Source: Piscinibacter caeni
Lineage (GTDB): Bacteria > Pseudomonadota > Gammaproteobacteria > Burkholderiales > Burkholderiaceae_C
Direction: 5' to 3'
Assembly (NCBI GenBank): GCA_003265685.1
Contig: KZ836106.1
Span: 1-64,000, forward strand
DNA length: 64,000 nt
The notes beneath the pieces were generated by a model. That model was not told the DNA's origin, did not search any database, and saw only the letters and a program-made list of their open reading frames with translations. Shown piece after piece: positions 50,154 through 58,441 of this stretch; the stretch's first letter is position 1, and every line of letters begins with the position of its first letter. The position numbers and the translations under genes were made by a program.

Positions 50154-52052
50154 ATGGGCCGGTACGCCGACTTCCACCAGCGTTCGATCGCCGACCGCGA
50201 CGGCTTCTGGGCCGAACAGGCCCAGCTGATCGACTGGCAGCAACCCTTCGAGCAGGTGTGCGACTACGCCAACGCGCCGTTCGCGCGCTGGTTCGTCGGC
50301 GGCAAGACCAACCTGTGCCACAACGCGGTGGACCGCCACCTGAAGGACCGCGCCGACCAGAACGCGCTGATCTTCGTCTCCACCGAGACCGGGCAGGAGA
50401 AGGCCTACAGCTTCCGCGAACTGCACGCCGAGGTGCAGCGCATGGCCGCGATCCTGCAGGACCTGGGCGTGCGCCAGGGCGATCGGGTGCTCGTCTACAT
50501 GCCGATGATCCCCGAGGCGGCATTTGCGATGCTGGCCTGCACGCGCATCGGCGCGATCCACTCGGTGGTGTTCGGCGGTTTCGCCAGCCACAGCCTGGCC
50601 AGCCGCATCGACGATGCCGAGCCGGCCGTGATCGTCAGCGCCGACGCCGGCATGCGCTCGGGCAAGGTGGTGGCCTACAAGCCGCTGCTGGACGAGGCGA
50701 TCCGCCTGGCGAACCACAAGCCGGCCAAGGTGCTGCTGGTGGACCGCGGCCTGAGCCCGATGGACACCAGCGCCGGGCGCGACGTCGACTACGCGACGCT
50801 GCGCGAAAAGCACCTCGGCACCGTGGTGCCCTGCGCCTGGGTCGACGCGACCCACCCGAGCTACACGCTCTACACCAGCGGCACCACCGGCAAGCCGAAG
50901 GGCGTGCAGCGCGACACCGGCGGCTACGCCGTGGCGCTGGCCGCGTCGATGAAGCACATCTTCTGCGGCAACGCGGGCGAGACCTACTTCTCCACCAGCG
51001 ACATCGGCTGGGTGGTCGGCCACAGCTACATCATCTACGGCCCGCTGATCGCCGGCATGGCGACCATCATGTACGAGGGCCTGCCGACGCGGCCCGACGC
51101 CGGCATCTGGTGGAGCCTGGTCGAGAAGTACAAGGTCACCGTGATGTTCAGCGCGCCGACGGCGGTGCGCGTGCTGAAGAAGCAGGACCCGGCCTACCTG
51201 AGCAAGTACGACCTGAGTTCGCTGCGCGCGCTGTTCCTGGCCGGCGAGCCGCTCGACGAGCCGACCGCCAAGTGGATCGCCGAGAGCCTCGGCAAGCCGA
51301 TCATCGACAACTACTGGCAGACCGAGACCGGCTGGCCGATCCTGACCATTGCCAACGGCGTGGAGAAGGCGCCCAGCAAGTTCGGCAGCCCGGGCGTGGC
51401 GATGTACGGCTACGACGTGCGCCTGATCGACGAGACCACCGGCGAGGAGGTGACCGCGCCGAACCAGAAGGGCGTGGTCGCGATTGCCGGGCCGTTGCCG
51501 CCGGGCTGCATGCAGACCGTCTGGCGCGACGACGCGCGCTTCGTGAAGACCTACTGGCAGAGCATCCCGGGCAAGCTGCTCTACAGCACCTTCGACTGGG
51601 GCATCAAGGACGAGGACGGCTACTTCTTCATCCTCGGCCGTACCGACGACGTGATCAACGTGGCCGGCCACCGGCTCGGCACGCGCGAGATCGAGGAGAG
51701 CATCTCCAGCCACCCGGCCATCGCCGAGGTGGCGGTGGTCGGCGTCGCGGACCAGCTCAAGGGCCAGGTGGCGATGGCCTTCGCGGTGCTGAAGGATCCG
51801 TCCGTGGCGGCCGACCCGGCGGCCAAGCTCAAGCTCGAGGGCGAGGTGATGAAGACGGTGGACGGCCAGCTCGGCGCGGTGGCGCGGCCGGCGCGCATCC
51901 ACTTCGTGTCGCTGCTGCCCAAGACGCGCTCCGGCAAGATGCTGCGCCGCGCGATCCAGGCGGTGTGCGAGCAGCGCGACCCGGGTGACCTGACGACGAT
52001 GGACGACCCGACCGCGCTGCAGCAGATCAAGGAGCTGGTGTCGCCAGCCTGA
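50154..52052 (+). CDS. prpE: Propionate-CoA ligase PrpE (acetyl-CoA synthetase family)
   Basis: AMP-forming acyl-CoA synthetase of 632 residues, the PrpE length. The AMP-binding loop is LYTSGTTGKPKGVQRDTGG. Other marks are DNYWQTETGWPI, TDDVINVAGHRLGTREIEES and the acetylatable C-terminal Lys in RSGKMLRRAI. The short N-terminus (MGRYADFHQRSIADRDGFW) and VQRDTGG favour propionate over acetate. Acs is the alternative. SD AGGAGA precedes ATG 50154, 71 bases after acuI. Confidence 0.9.
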   Translation: MGRYADFHQRSIADRDGFWAEQAQLIDWQQPFEQVCDYANAPFARWFVGGKTNLCHNAVDRHLKDRADQNALIFVSTETGQEKAYSFRELHAEVQRMAAILQDLGVRQGDRVLVYMPMIPEAAFAMLACTRIGAIHSVVFGGFASHSLASRIDDAEPAVIVSADAGMRSGKVVAYKPLLDEAIRLANHKPAKVLLVDRGLSPMDTSAGRDVDYATLREKHLGTVVPCAWVDATHPSYTLYTSGTTGKPKGVQRDTGGYAVALAASMKHIFCGNAGETYFSTSDIGWVVGHSYIIYGPLIAGMATIMYEGLPTRPDAGIWWSLVEKYKVTVMFSAPTAVRVLKKQDPAYLSKYDLSSLRALFLAGEPLDEPTAKWIAESLGKPIIDNYWQTETGWPILTIANGVEKAPSKFGSPGVAMYGYDVRLIDETTGEEVTAPNQKGVVAIAGPLPPGCMQTVWRDDARFVKTYWQSIPGKLLYSTFDWGIKDEDGYFFILGRTDDVINVAGHRLGTREIEESISSHPAIAEVAVVGVADQLKGQVAMAFAVLKDPSVAADPAAKLKLEGEVMKTVDGQLGAVARPARIHFVSLLPKTRSGKMLRRAIQAVCEQRDPGDLTTMDDPTALQQIKELVSPA

Positions 52053-52056
52053 GCGT

Positions 52057-52090
52057 GGGGCCCCCCGGCGGGCGCCCCCGTTTCTCGTTC
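52057..52090 (+). terminator. Probable terminator after prpE
   Basis: GGGGC pairs with GCCCC around an inner CCC/GGG stem, followed by TTTCTCGTTCTC. The U-tract is interrupted, so it is a moderate candidate. Confidence 0.5.
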
Positions 52091-52158
52091 TCCGGTGGGA
52101 TGGCAGCGCGGCCATCCCTCGCCGACGATGCAGTCATCCACTGCCACGGAGGCGAGCC

Positions 52159-53016
52159 ATGTCACTCCCCGGGAACCCGAGCACCCGCCGCGCGCTGATC
52201 GCCGGCGCCGCCGGCCTGCTCGCCGCGCCGCTGCTGGCGCAGGCCGCGCCGCTGCTGCTGCTGGCGCAGGAGGCCGACGCCGAGATCGACCCGTCGGGCT
52301 GGCTCGTGAGCGAGAAGCTCGACGGCGTGCGCGCCCTGTGGGACGGGCGCGTGCTGCGTTTCCGCAGCGGGCGAGTGGTCGCCGCGCCGGCCTGGTTCCT
52401 GGAACGGCTGCCGCGGCGCGCGCTGGACGGCGAGCTGTGGCTCGGGCGCGGCCGTTTCGATGAACTCTCCGGGCTGGTGCGGCGTGCCACGCCGGACGAC
52501 GCGCTCTGGCGCGACATCCGCTACATGCTGTTCGAACTGCCCGAGGCCCCCGGCGGCTTCGCCGCGCGTGCGACGGCCATCGCGCAACTGGCCGAGGCGG
52601 CACGCTGGCCGCAGCTGCAGGCCGTGGCGCAGGAGACGCTGCCAGACCGGGCAGCGCTGCGCGACCGCCTCGATGCGGTGGTGCGCTCCGGCGGCGAGGG
52701 CCTGATGCTGCACCGGGCCGATGCGCCCTGGCAGACCGGCCGCAGCCGGGTGCTGCTCAAGCTGAAGCCGGTGCAGGACGCCGACGCCGTGGTGATCGGC
52801 CACGTGCCCGGCCGGGGCCGCCACGAAGGGCGGCTCGGCGCCCTGGTGCTGCGGCGCGAGGATGGCGTGCTGTTCCAGCTCGGCACCGGGCTCACGGACG
52901 CCCAGCGCGATGCGCCGCCGCGCATCGGCAGCGTGGTGACCTACACCTACCGCGGGGTCACGCCGCAGGGCGTGCCGCGCTTCGCGAGCTTCCTGCGCAT
53001 GCGGCCGGACGCTTGA
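52159..53016 (+). CDS. Exported ATP-type DNA ligase (LigE/Lig E family)
   Basis: Minimal ATP-dependent DNA ligase of 285 residues. The adenylation motif I is SEKLDGVRALWDG, with nucleophile Lys 53. Motif III is DGELWLG, motif IV EGLMLH, motif V LLKLK. The OB domain ends TYTYRGVTPQGVPRFASFLR. The N-terminus is a signal peptide (residues 1-30) with a twin-arginine-like start STRRALIAGAAGLLAAPLLA, so the protein should act in the periplasm. Known Lig E proteins are small, lack extra domains, and are thought to act on DNA outside the cytoplasm, for example during natural uptake or in biofilm. A main NAD-dependent LigA is expected elsewhere. Confidence 0.9.
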   Translation: MSLPGNPSTRRALIAGAAGLLAAPLLAQAAPLLLLAQEADAEIDPSGWLVSEKLDGVRALWDGRVLRFRSGRVVAAPAWFLERLPRRALDGELWLGRGRFDELSGLVRRATPDDALWRDIRYMLFELPEAPGGFAARATAIAQLAEAARWPQLQAVAQETLPDRAALRDRLDAVVRSGGEGLMLHRADAPWQTGRSRVLLKLKPVQDADAVVIGHVPGRGRHEGRLGALVLRREDGVLFQLGTGLTDAQRDAPPRIGSVVTYTYRGVTPQGVPRFASFLRMRPDA

Positions 53017-53029
53017 GCCGGGCCGCGCC

Positions 53030-54718
53030 TCAGAGCACCTCGGAGGCGTAGTCCGCCAGGCGCGAGCGCTCGCCGCGCGCCAGCGTGACGTGGCCGCTGT
53101 GCGGCCAGCCCTTGAACCGGTCCACGGCGTAGGTGAGGCCCGAACTGCCCTCGGTCAGGTAGGGCGTGTCGATCTGCGCCAGGTTGCCCAGGCAGACGAT
53201 CTTGGTGCCCGGGCCGGCGCGCGTGATCAGCGTCTTCATCTGCTTGGGCGTGAGGTTCTGCGCCTCGTCGATGATGACGAACTTGTTCAGGAAGGTGCGC
53301 CCGCGCATGAAGTTCAGGCTCTTGATCTTGATCTTCGAGCGCACCAGGTCGTTGGTGGCCGCGCGGCCCCACTCGCCGCCGCCGCCGTCGCCACGCGACA
53401 GCACCTCGAGGTTGTCGTCCAGCGCGCCCATCCACGGGCCCATCTTCTCTTCCTCGGTGCCGGGCAGGAAGCCGATGTCCTCGCCCACCGGCACCGTCAC
53501 GCGGGTGACGATGATCTCGGTGTAGCGCCGGTCGTCCATCACCTGCGAGAGCCCGGCGGCCAGCGTCATCAGCGTCTTGCCGGTGCCGGCGGTGCCGGTC
53601 AGCGTGATGAAGTCGCACTCCGGGTCCATCAGCAGGTTGAGCGCGAAGTTCTGTTCCCGATTGCGAGCGGTGACGCCCCAGACCGCGTTCTTGGTGTGGG
53701 TGTACTCGCGCAGCGTGCGCAGCACCGCGGTTTTGCCGGTGATCTCGGTGACCTTGGCGTACAGCGGCGCGGCGCCCGGCGCCTCGAGGTAGACGAACTG
53801 GTTGACCAGCAGCACCGGCACCATCGGGCCGCTGATGCGGTAGTAGGTGAAGCCGCCTTGCTGCCAGCTCTCCATGGTCTTGCCGTGGCGCTCCCAGAAG
53901 TCGGGCGGCAGCGGCAGCACGCCGGTGTAGAGCAGGTCGCCGTCTTCCAGCGTTTTGTCGTTGAAGTAGTCCTCCGCCGGCAGGCCCAGGGCGCGCGCCT
54001 TGATGCGCATGTTGATGTCTTTCGACACCAGCACGACCTCGCGGCCCTTCTGCTGCTCGCGCAGCGCCTGCACGACGGCGAGGATCTGGTTGTCGGCCTT
54101 GCCCTGCGGCAGCCCGGCCGGCAGGGCAACGTCGACCAGGTTGGTCTGGAAGAACAGCTTGCCCTCGGCCTCCTTGTGGCCGGTGGCGTTCAGCGCCAGG
54201 CCGTCGGTCATGCCGGCCGCGTTGCGGCTGGTCATCGTGGAGGCCAGGGCGTCGAGGTCGCGGCTGACGGCCCGGGCGTTGCGCGCCACCTCGGTCATGC
54301 CCTTCTTGTGGTTGTCCAGCTCCTCGAGCGTGATCATGGGCAGATACACGTCGTGCTCGGCGAAACGGAACAGCGAGGTCGGGTCGTGCATCAGCACGTT
54401 GGTGTCGAGCACGAACAGGCTGCTCGGCCCGCTGCCGCGCGGCTTGCGCGCCTTCGGCTCAGGCGCGTGGCGCGGGGTTCGCAGGGGCGCATGACCGGCG
54501 TGCGCTACCGGGGCTGCTGGCTTGGACGGCGCCGGCTTGGCCACCACCGGGGCGGCCTCGGCATTGGCATCGAACAGGTCCATCACGGCGGGCGAGGCGG
54601 GCTCGGCCGCGGGGCGGGTCTTGGGGGCGCGTTTGCCCGGTTTGGGCGCGGCCTGCGATTCGAAGTCGGCGGGGGAGAGAAGGGCGGCTCGTTTGGCAGG
54701 CGGCTTGGGCAGGGGCAT
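53030..54718 (-). CDS. PIN-PhoH fusion ATPase
   Basis: A 562-residue fusion. The N-terminal 105 residues are a basic Ala/Pro/Lys-rich low-complexity leader. A PIN ribonuclease domain follows at about 110-245 (FVLDTNVLMHDPTSLFRFAE; later VVLVSKDINMRIKARALGL, acidic residues in place). The PhoH helicase/ATPase domain lies at about 330-562, with P-loop LTGTAGTGKTLMTLAAGL and Walker B FVIIDEAQNLTPKQ. PIN-PhoH proteins (PhoH2 in mycobacteria) unwind and cut RNA. The start ATG 54718 is chosen because an upstream start (54754) would put a terminator hairpin inside the gene. A leader ORF stops 5 bases before. Confidence 0.93.
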   Translation of the reverse strand: MPLPKPPAKRAALLSPADFESQAAPKPGKRAPKTRPAAEPASPAVMDLFDANAEAAPVVAKPAPSKPAAPVAHAGHAPLRTPRHAPEPKARKPRGSGPSSLFVLDTNVLMHDPTSLFRFAEHDVYLPMITLEELDNHKKGMTEVARNARAVSRDLDALASTMTSRNAAGMTDGLALNATGHKEAEGKLFFQTNLVDVALPAGLPQGKADNQILAVVQALREQQKGREVVLVSKDINMRIKARALGLPAEDYFNDKTLEDGDLLYTGVLPLPPDFWERHGKTMESWQQGGFTYYRISGPMVPVLLVNQFVYLEAPGAAPLYAKVTEITGKTAVLRTLREYTHTKNAVWGVTARNREQNFALNLLMDPECDFITLTGTAGTGKTLMTLAAGLSQVMDDRRYTEIIVTRVTVPVGEDIGFLPGTEEEKMGPWMGALDDNLEVLSRGDGGGGEWGRAATNDLVRSKIKIKSLNFMRGRTFLNKFVIIDEAQNLTPKQMKTLITRAGPGTKIVCLGNLAQIDTPYLTEGSSGLTYAVDRFKGWPHSGHVTLARGERSRLADYASEVL

Positions 54719-54723
54719 GAGGC

Positions 54724-54804
54724 TCAGCTCGGGTGGCAAACAAAAAAGCCGCACAGTCGGCTGTGCGGCTTGGTGGGCAGAGGTCGGTCACGACGCTCAG
54801 GCAT
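54724..54804 (-). CDS. Possible 26-residue leader peptide in front of phoH
   Basis: ATG at 54804, stop TGA at 54724-54726, product MPERRDRPLPTKPHSRLCGF plus FVCHPS. It reads through the whole terminator hairpin and its U-tract and ends 5 bases before the PhoH start. Arg-rich and Cys-containing. ATG falls at the predicted transcription start. No homology is claimed. It may be chance, but position and frame suit attenuation. Confidence 0.35.
   Translation of the reverse strand: MPERRDRPLPTKPHSRLCGFFVCHPS
54742..54771 (-). terminator. Perfect terminator hairpin between the peroxiredoxin gene and phoH
   Basis: AAGCCGCACAG-CCGA-CTGTGCGGCTT, an 11-bp perfect stem with a 4-base loop, ending in six Us in the leftward direction. 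It can end the bcp transcript. If phoH is transcribed from the promoter at 54811-54838 it lies inside the phoH leader and would act as an attenuator. Confidence 0.85.
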
Positions 54805-54810
54805 GCAAGG

Positions 54811-54838
54811 ATTATGCACAAGCTTTGCCGGGCATCAA
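54811..54838 (-). promoter_or_regulatory. Candidate phoH promoter (TTGATG - 16 - CATAAT)
   Basis: Leftward -35 TTGATG (54833-54838) and -10 CATAAT (54811-54816), 16 bases apart. Predicted start near 54804, upstream of the terminator hairpin. Located between bcp and phoH. Confidence 0.5.
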
Positions 54839-54909
54839 CGGCGCGGCCAGAAGCGGCGAGGGCCGCCCACCCGGCGGGGTGCAGCGGCCCCCACGATCGG
54901 ATGCGCCGG

Positions 54910-55377
54910 TTACTTCAGCGCCTTGACGGCCTTGAGCACTTCCTCGACGTGGCCGGCGACCTTCAGGCCGCGCCACTCGGCGCGCAGCATGCCGCTGCCG
55001 TCGATCAGGAAGGTGGAGCGCTCGATGCCCTTGACCTTCTTGCCGTACATGATCTTGTTCTTGACCACGCCGAACATGTGGCAGAGCTTCTCTTCGGTGT
55101 CGGCGATCAGCTCGAAGGGCAGTTCCAGGTTCTGCTTGAACTTCTCGTGCGAGGCCATGTTGTCGCGCGAGACTCCGAACACCACGGCGCCGGCCTTGAG
55201 GAAATCCTTGTGATGGTCGCGGAACTGCATCGCCTCGGTGGTGCATCCGGGCGTGTTGTCCTTCGGGTAGAAGTACAGCACGACCATCTTCCCGGCATAG
55301 GCCTGCGGCGTGAACTTCACGCCGCCGGTCGCTAGCGCTTCAAATTCCGGGAGAGGCTTATTGAGGGCTGGCGTCAT
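54910..55377 (-). CDS. bcp: Thioredoxin-dependent peroxiredoxin (Bcp/PrxQ family)
   Basis: Thiol peroxidase of 155 residues. The peroxidatic Cys is C45 in KDNTPGCTTEA. The E. coli-type resolving Cys five residues later is Met 50 (CTTEAMQF); a second Cys at about 99 (EEKLCHMFGV) could be the resolving one, as in the other PrxQ subgroup. RSTFLIDGSGMLRAEWRG is the family C-terminal block. Leftward, with a TATAAT -10 upstream and a terminator after it. Confidence 0.95.
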   Translation of the reverse strand: MTPALNKPLPEFEALATGGVKFTPQAYAGKMVVLYFYPKDNTPGCTTEAMQFRDHHKDFLKAGAVVFGVSRDNMASHEKFKQNLELPFELIADTEEKLCHMFGVVKNKIMYGKKVKGIERSTFLIDGSGMLRAEWRGLKVAGHVEEVLKAVKALK

Positions 55378-55419
55378 CGAGTATGCTCTTTTGTTCCGCC
55401 CCGGCGGGCGTAGCCGTAG

Positions 55420-55425
55420 ATTATA
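55420..55425 (-). promoter_or_regulatory. -10 box (TATAAT) of the bcp promoter
   Basis: A consensus TATAAT in the leftward direction, 43 bases before the bcp start, in an otherwise GC-rich gap. No recognisable -35, so it may depend on an activator. Oxidative-stress control is only a guess. Confidence 0.6.
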
Positions 55426-55470
55426 AGGCGAGCGGCCGTGCCGCCCGGGAGTGCCGCTGCCGCCCCGGCC

Positions 55471-55851
55471 TCATCCCCCCAGTTCGAAGAGCAGTGCCGC
55501 GACCACCGCGCGGCCCTCGGCCAGCAGCACGTTGTAGGTGCGGCAGGCGGCGGGTGTATCCATGGTCTCGACGCCGATGCGCGCGGCCATCAGCGGGGCC
55601 AGCAGCGCCGGCCTGGGAAAGCGCAGCCGCGCCCCGCTGCCCAGCAGCACCAGTTCGGGCTTGAGTGCCGCGAGCGCCTCGAAGGCCGCCTCGTCCAGCG
55701 CGTCGAAACGCGGCACGCCCCAGGGCCGGATCTCGCCGCGCCAGGGCACGATGACGCTGGCGCGGTACTCGGTGCCGTTGACGATTACGCCCTCGGGGCC
55801 GTGACGGGAGATCGCGTTGCCGCCTTCGAGGCGGTCGGGCTGCATTTTCAT
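55471..55851 (-). CDS. Mth938-like domain protein (DUF498)
   Basis: A 126-residue protein of the Mth938/DUF498 fold (NDUFAF3/AAMDC relatives). Conserved segments are GVIVNGTEYRASVIVPW, KPELVLLGSGARLRFPRPAL and TPAACRTYNVLLAEGRAVVA. Function is not established in bacteria. ATG 55851 was chosen over TTG 55857. A TAGAAT box ends 7 bases upstream, so the mRNA may begin at the start codon. Divergent from the aminotransferase. Confidence 0.88.
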   Translation of the reverse strand: MKMQPDRLEGGNAISRHGPEGVIVNGTEYRASVIVPWRGEIRPWGVPRFDALDEAAFEALAALKPELVLLGSGARLRFPRPALLAPLMAARIGVETMDTPAACRTYNVLLAEGRAVVAALLFELGG

Positions 55852-55857
55852 GGTCAA

Positions 55858-55863
55858 ATTCTA
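55858..55863 (-). promoter_or_regulatory. -10 box (TAGAAT) implying a leaderless DUF498 transcript
   Basis: Leftward TAGAAT ends 7 bases before ATG 55851, which places the expected transcription start at or next to the A of the start codon. -35 unclear. Confidence 0.4.
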
Positions 55864-55898
55864 GGTTCGCTGCCACCTTTGCCCCTGCCGGAGGCCTT

Positions 55899-57125
55899 TT
55901 GAAGCCCATTGCGAAATCGAGCAAGCTCGCCAATGTCTGCTACGACATCCGCGGACCCGTGCTCGACAAGGCCCGCCAGATGGAGGAGGAGGGCCACAAG
56001 ATCATCAAGCTGAACATCGGCAACCTCGCCGTGTTCGGCCTCGAGCCGCCCGACGAGATCGTGCAGGACATGATCCGCAACCTGCCGCACGCGGCCGGCT
56101 ACACCGACAGCAAGGGCCTGTTCGCGCCGCGCAAGTCGGTGGTGCACTACACGCAGGAGAAGCACATCGCCGGCGTGACGGTGGACGACGTCTATCTCGG
56201 CAACGGCGCCTCCGAGCTGATCACGATGAGCATGAACGCACTGCTCAACGGCGGTGACGAGATCCTCGTTCCGGCGCCCGACTACCCGCTGTGGACGGCC
56301 TCGGTGTCGCTCTCCGGCGGTACGCCGGTGCACTACCTGTGCGACGAGCAGTCGGGCTGGCTGCCCGACCTCGACGACATCCGGCGCAAGATCACGCCGA
56401 ACACGCGCGGCATCGTCGTCATCAACCCGAACAACCCGACCGGCGCGCTCTACCCCGAGGCCTTCCTGAAGGAACTGGTCGAGGTGGCGCGGCAGCACAA
56501 GCTGATCGTGTTCGCCGACGAGATCTACGACAAGACGCTGTTCGACGGCAACACCCACACCAGCATCGCCTCGCTGGCCGACGACCTGTTGTTCGTCACC
56601 TTCAACGGCCTGTCGAAGAACTATCGCTCCTGCGGCTACCGCGCCGGCTGGATGGTGGTGTCGGGTGACAAGCGCCCGGCGAAGGACTACATCGAGGGCC
56701 TGAACATGCTGGCCTCGATGCGCCTGTGCGCCAACACGCCGGGGCAGCTCGCGATCCAGACCGCGCTGGGCGGCTACCAGAGCATCAAGGATCTCGTCGC
56801 GCCCGGCGGCCGGCTGTGCCGCCAGCGCGACCTGGCCTACGAGCTGCTGATGCAGATCCCGGGTGTCAGCGTCGTCAAGCCCAAGGCGGCGCTGTACATG
56901 TTCCCGCGCCTGGACCCGAAGATCTACCCGATCGAGGACGACCAGCAGTTCGCCTACGACCTGCTGGCCGAGGAGAAGGTGCTGATCGTGCAGGGCACCG
57001 GCTTCAACTGGCCGACGCCCGACCACTTCCGCCTCGTCTTCCTGCCCAACTCGGACGACCTCACCGAGGCCGTGGGCCGCATCGCCCGCTTCCTCGAGCA
57101 TTACCGCAAGCGCCACTCCCAGTAA
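55899..57125 (+). CDS. alaA: PLP-dependent aminotransferase, AlaA (glutamate-pyruvate) type
   Basis: Class I aminotransferase of 408 residues. The substrate and cofactor blocks are NGASELITMSMNALLNGGDE, INPNNPTGALYP and FADEIYDK. The PLP Lys lies in FNGLSKNYRSCGYRAGWMV. The N-terminus SSKLANVCYDIRGPVLDKAR is close to the AlaA/YfbQ group, which makes alanine from pyruvate. Starts with TTG 55899, with GGAGG 5-9 bases upstream. Its position before hom-thrC, typical of betaproteobacteria, ties it to aspartate-family amino acid synthesis. Confidence 0.88.
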   Translation: MKPIAKSSKLANVCYDIRGPVLDKARQMEEEGHKIIKLNIGNLAVFGLEPPDEIVQDMIRNLPHAAGYTDSKGLFAPRKSVVHYTQEKHIAGVTVDDVYLGNGASELITMSMNALLNGGDEILVPAPDYPLWTASVSLSGGTPVHYLCDEQSGWLPDLDDIRRKITPNTRGIVVINPNNPTGALYPEAFLKELVEVARQHKLIVFADEIYDKTLFDGNTHTSIASLADDLLFVTFNGLSKNYRSCGYRAGWMVVSGDKRPAKDYIEGLNMLASMRLCANTPGQLAIQTALGGYQSIKDLVAPGGRLCRQRDLAYELLMQIPGVSVVKPKAALYMFPRLDPKIYPIEDDQQFAYDLLAEEKVLIVQGTGFNWPTPDHFRLVFLPNSDDLTEAVGRIARFLEHYRKRHSQ

Positions 57126-57130
57126 AAGTC

Positions 57131-58441
57131 ATGCAACCCATCCAAGTCGGCCTGCTCGGCATCGGCACCGTCGGCAGCGGCACCTTCAAGGTGCTGCAGC
57201 GCAACCAGGAGGAGATCCAGCGCCGCGCCGGCCGGGCCATCCGCATCACCATGGTGGCCGACCTCGACACGGCCCGCGCGCGCGCCATCGTCGGCGACGC
57301 CGCCGAGGTGGTGAACGACGCCCGCGCGGTGATCGCCAACCCGGCGATCGACGTGGTCGTCGAACTGATCGGCGGCTACGGCATCGCGCGCACGCTGGTG
57401 CTGGAGGCCATCGCCGCCGGCAAGCATGTGGTCACCGCCAACAAGGCGCTGCTGGCGGTGCACGGCAGCGAGATCTTCGCCGCGGCGCGCGCCAAGGGCG
57501 TGGTGGTGGCCTTCGAGGCCGCGGTGGCCGGCGGCATCCCGATCATCAAGGCGCTGCGCGAGGGGCTGACCGCCAACCGCATCGAGTGGATCGCGGGGAT
57601 CATCAATGGCACGACCAACTTCATCCTGTCGGAGATGCGGGCCAAGGGCCTGGACTTCGACACCGTGCTGAAGGAGGCGCAGCGCCTGGGTTATGCCGAG
57701 GCCGACCCGACCTTCGACATCGAGGGCGTGGACGCCGCGCACAAGGCGACCATCATGAGCGCGATCGCGTTCGGCGTGCCGGTGCAGTTCGACAAGGCGC
57801 ATGTCGAGGGCATCACCCGGCTGCAGGCGGCCGACATCCGCTACGCCGAACAGCTCGGCTACCGCATCAAGCTGCTGGGCATCACCAAGCGCCGCGAGCA
57901 CGGCATCGAGCTGCGCGTGCACCCGACGCTGATCCCGGCGACGCGGCTGATCGCCAACGTCGAAGGGGCGATGAACGCGGTCGTCGTGCAGGGCGACGCG
58001 GTCGGCAGCACGCTCTACTACGGCAAGGGCGCCGGCTCCGAGCCCACCGCCTCGGCGGTGATCGCTGACCTGGTGGACATCGCCCGCCTGGCCACGGCCG
58101 ACCCCGACCACCGCGTCCCCTCGCTCGCGTTCCAGCCCGGGGCGATGCAGGACACGCCGATCCTGCCGATGGAGGAGGTGGTCACCGCCTTCTACCTGCG
58201 CCTGCGCGTGGTCGACGAGGCCGGCGTGCTGGCGCGCGTCACCGGCATCCTGGCGGAGCACGGCATCTCGATCGACGCGCTGCTGCAGCGCGAACCGGGC
58301 GAGGGCGAGAACCAGACCGACGTGATCATCCTGACCCACGACACGCTCGAGGGCGAGATGAACAAGGCGATCGCGCAGATGCAGTCGCTGCCGACGGTGC
58401 TGGCGCCGATCGTGAAGATCCGCAAAGAAGAACTGAAGTGA
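57131..58441 (+). CDS. hom: Homoserine dehydrogenase
   Basis: NAD(P)-dependent reduction of aspartate semialdehyde to homoserine. At 436 residues: N-terminal Rossmann loop GLLGIGTVGSGTFKVL, catalytic region with GIINGTTNFILSEM and AEADPTFDIEGVDAAHKATI, and a C-terminal ACT domain (about 355-436) for threonine feedback (VVDEAGVLARVTGILAEHGI). Monofunctional, no aspartokinase fused. Starts 5 bases after alaA. Its stop overlaps the thrC GTG. Confidence 0.97.
   Translation: MQPIQVGLLGIGTVGSGTFKVLQRNQEEIQRRAGRAIRITMVADLDTARARAIVGDAAEVVNDARAVIANPAIDVVVELIGGYGIARTLVLEAIAAGKHVVTANKALLAVHGSEIFAAARAKGVVVAFEAAVAGGIPIIKALREGLTANRIEWIAGIINGTTNFILSEMRAKGLDFDTVLKEAQRLGYAEADPTFDIEGVDAAHKATIMSAIAFGVPVQFDKAHVEGITRLQAADIRYAEQLGYRIKLLGITKRREHGIELRVHPTLIPATRLIANVEGAMNAVVVQGDAVGSTLYYGKGAGSEPTASAVIADLVDIARLATADPDHRVPSLAFQPGAMQDTPILPMEEVVTAFYLRLRVVDEAGVLARVTGILAEHGISIDALLQREPGEGENQTDVIILTHDTLEGEMNKAIAQMQSLPTVLAPIVKIRKEELK

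Noticed and set aside
54719-54754. Upstream extension of the PhoH protein to a start at 54754
   Set aside because: The added residues (MRLFCLPPELSL) would be encoded by the arm and U-tract of the terminator hairpin, and the ATG at 54718 is adequate.
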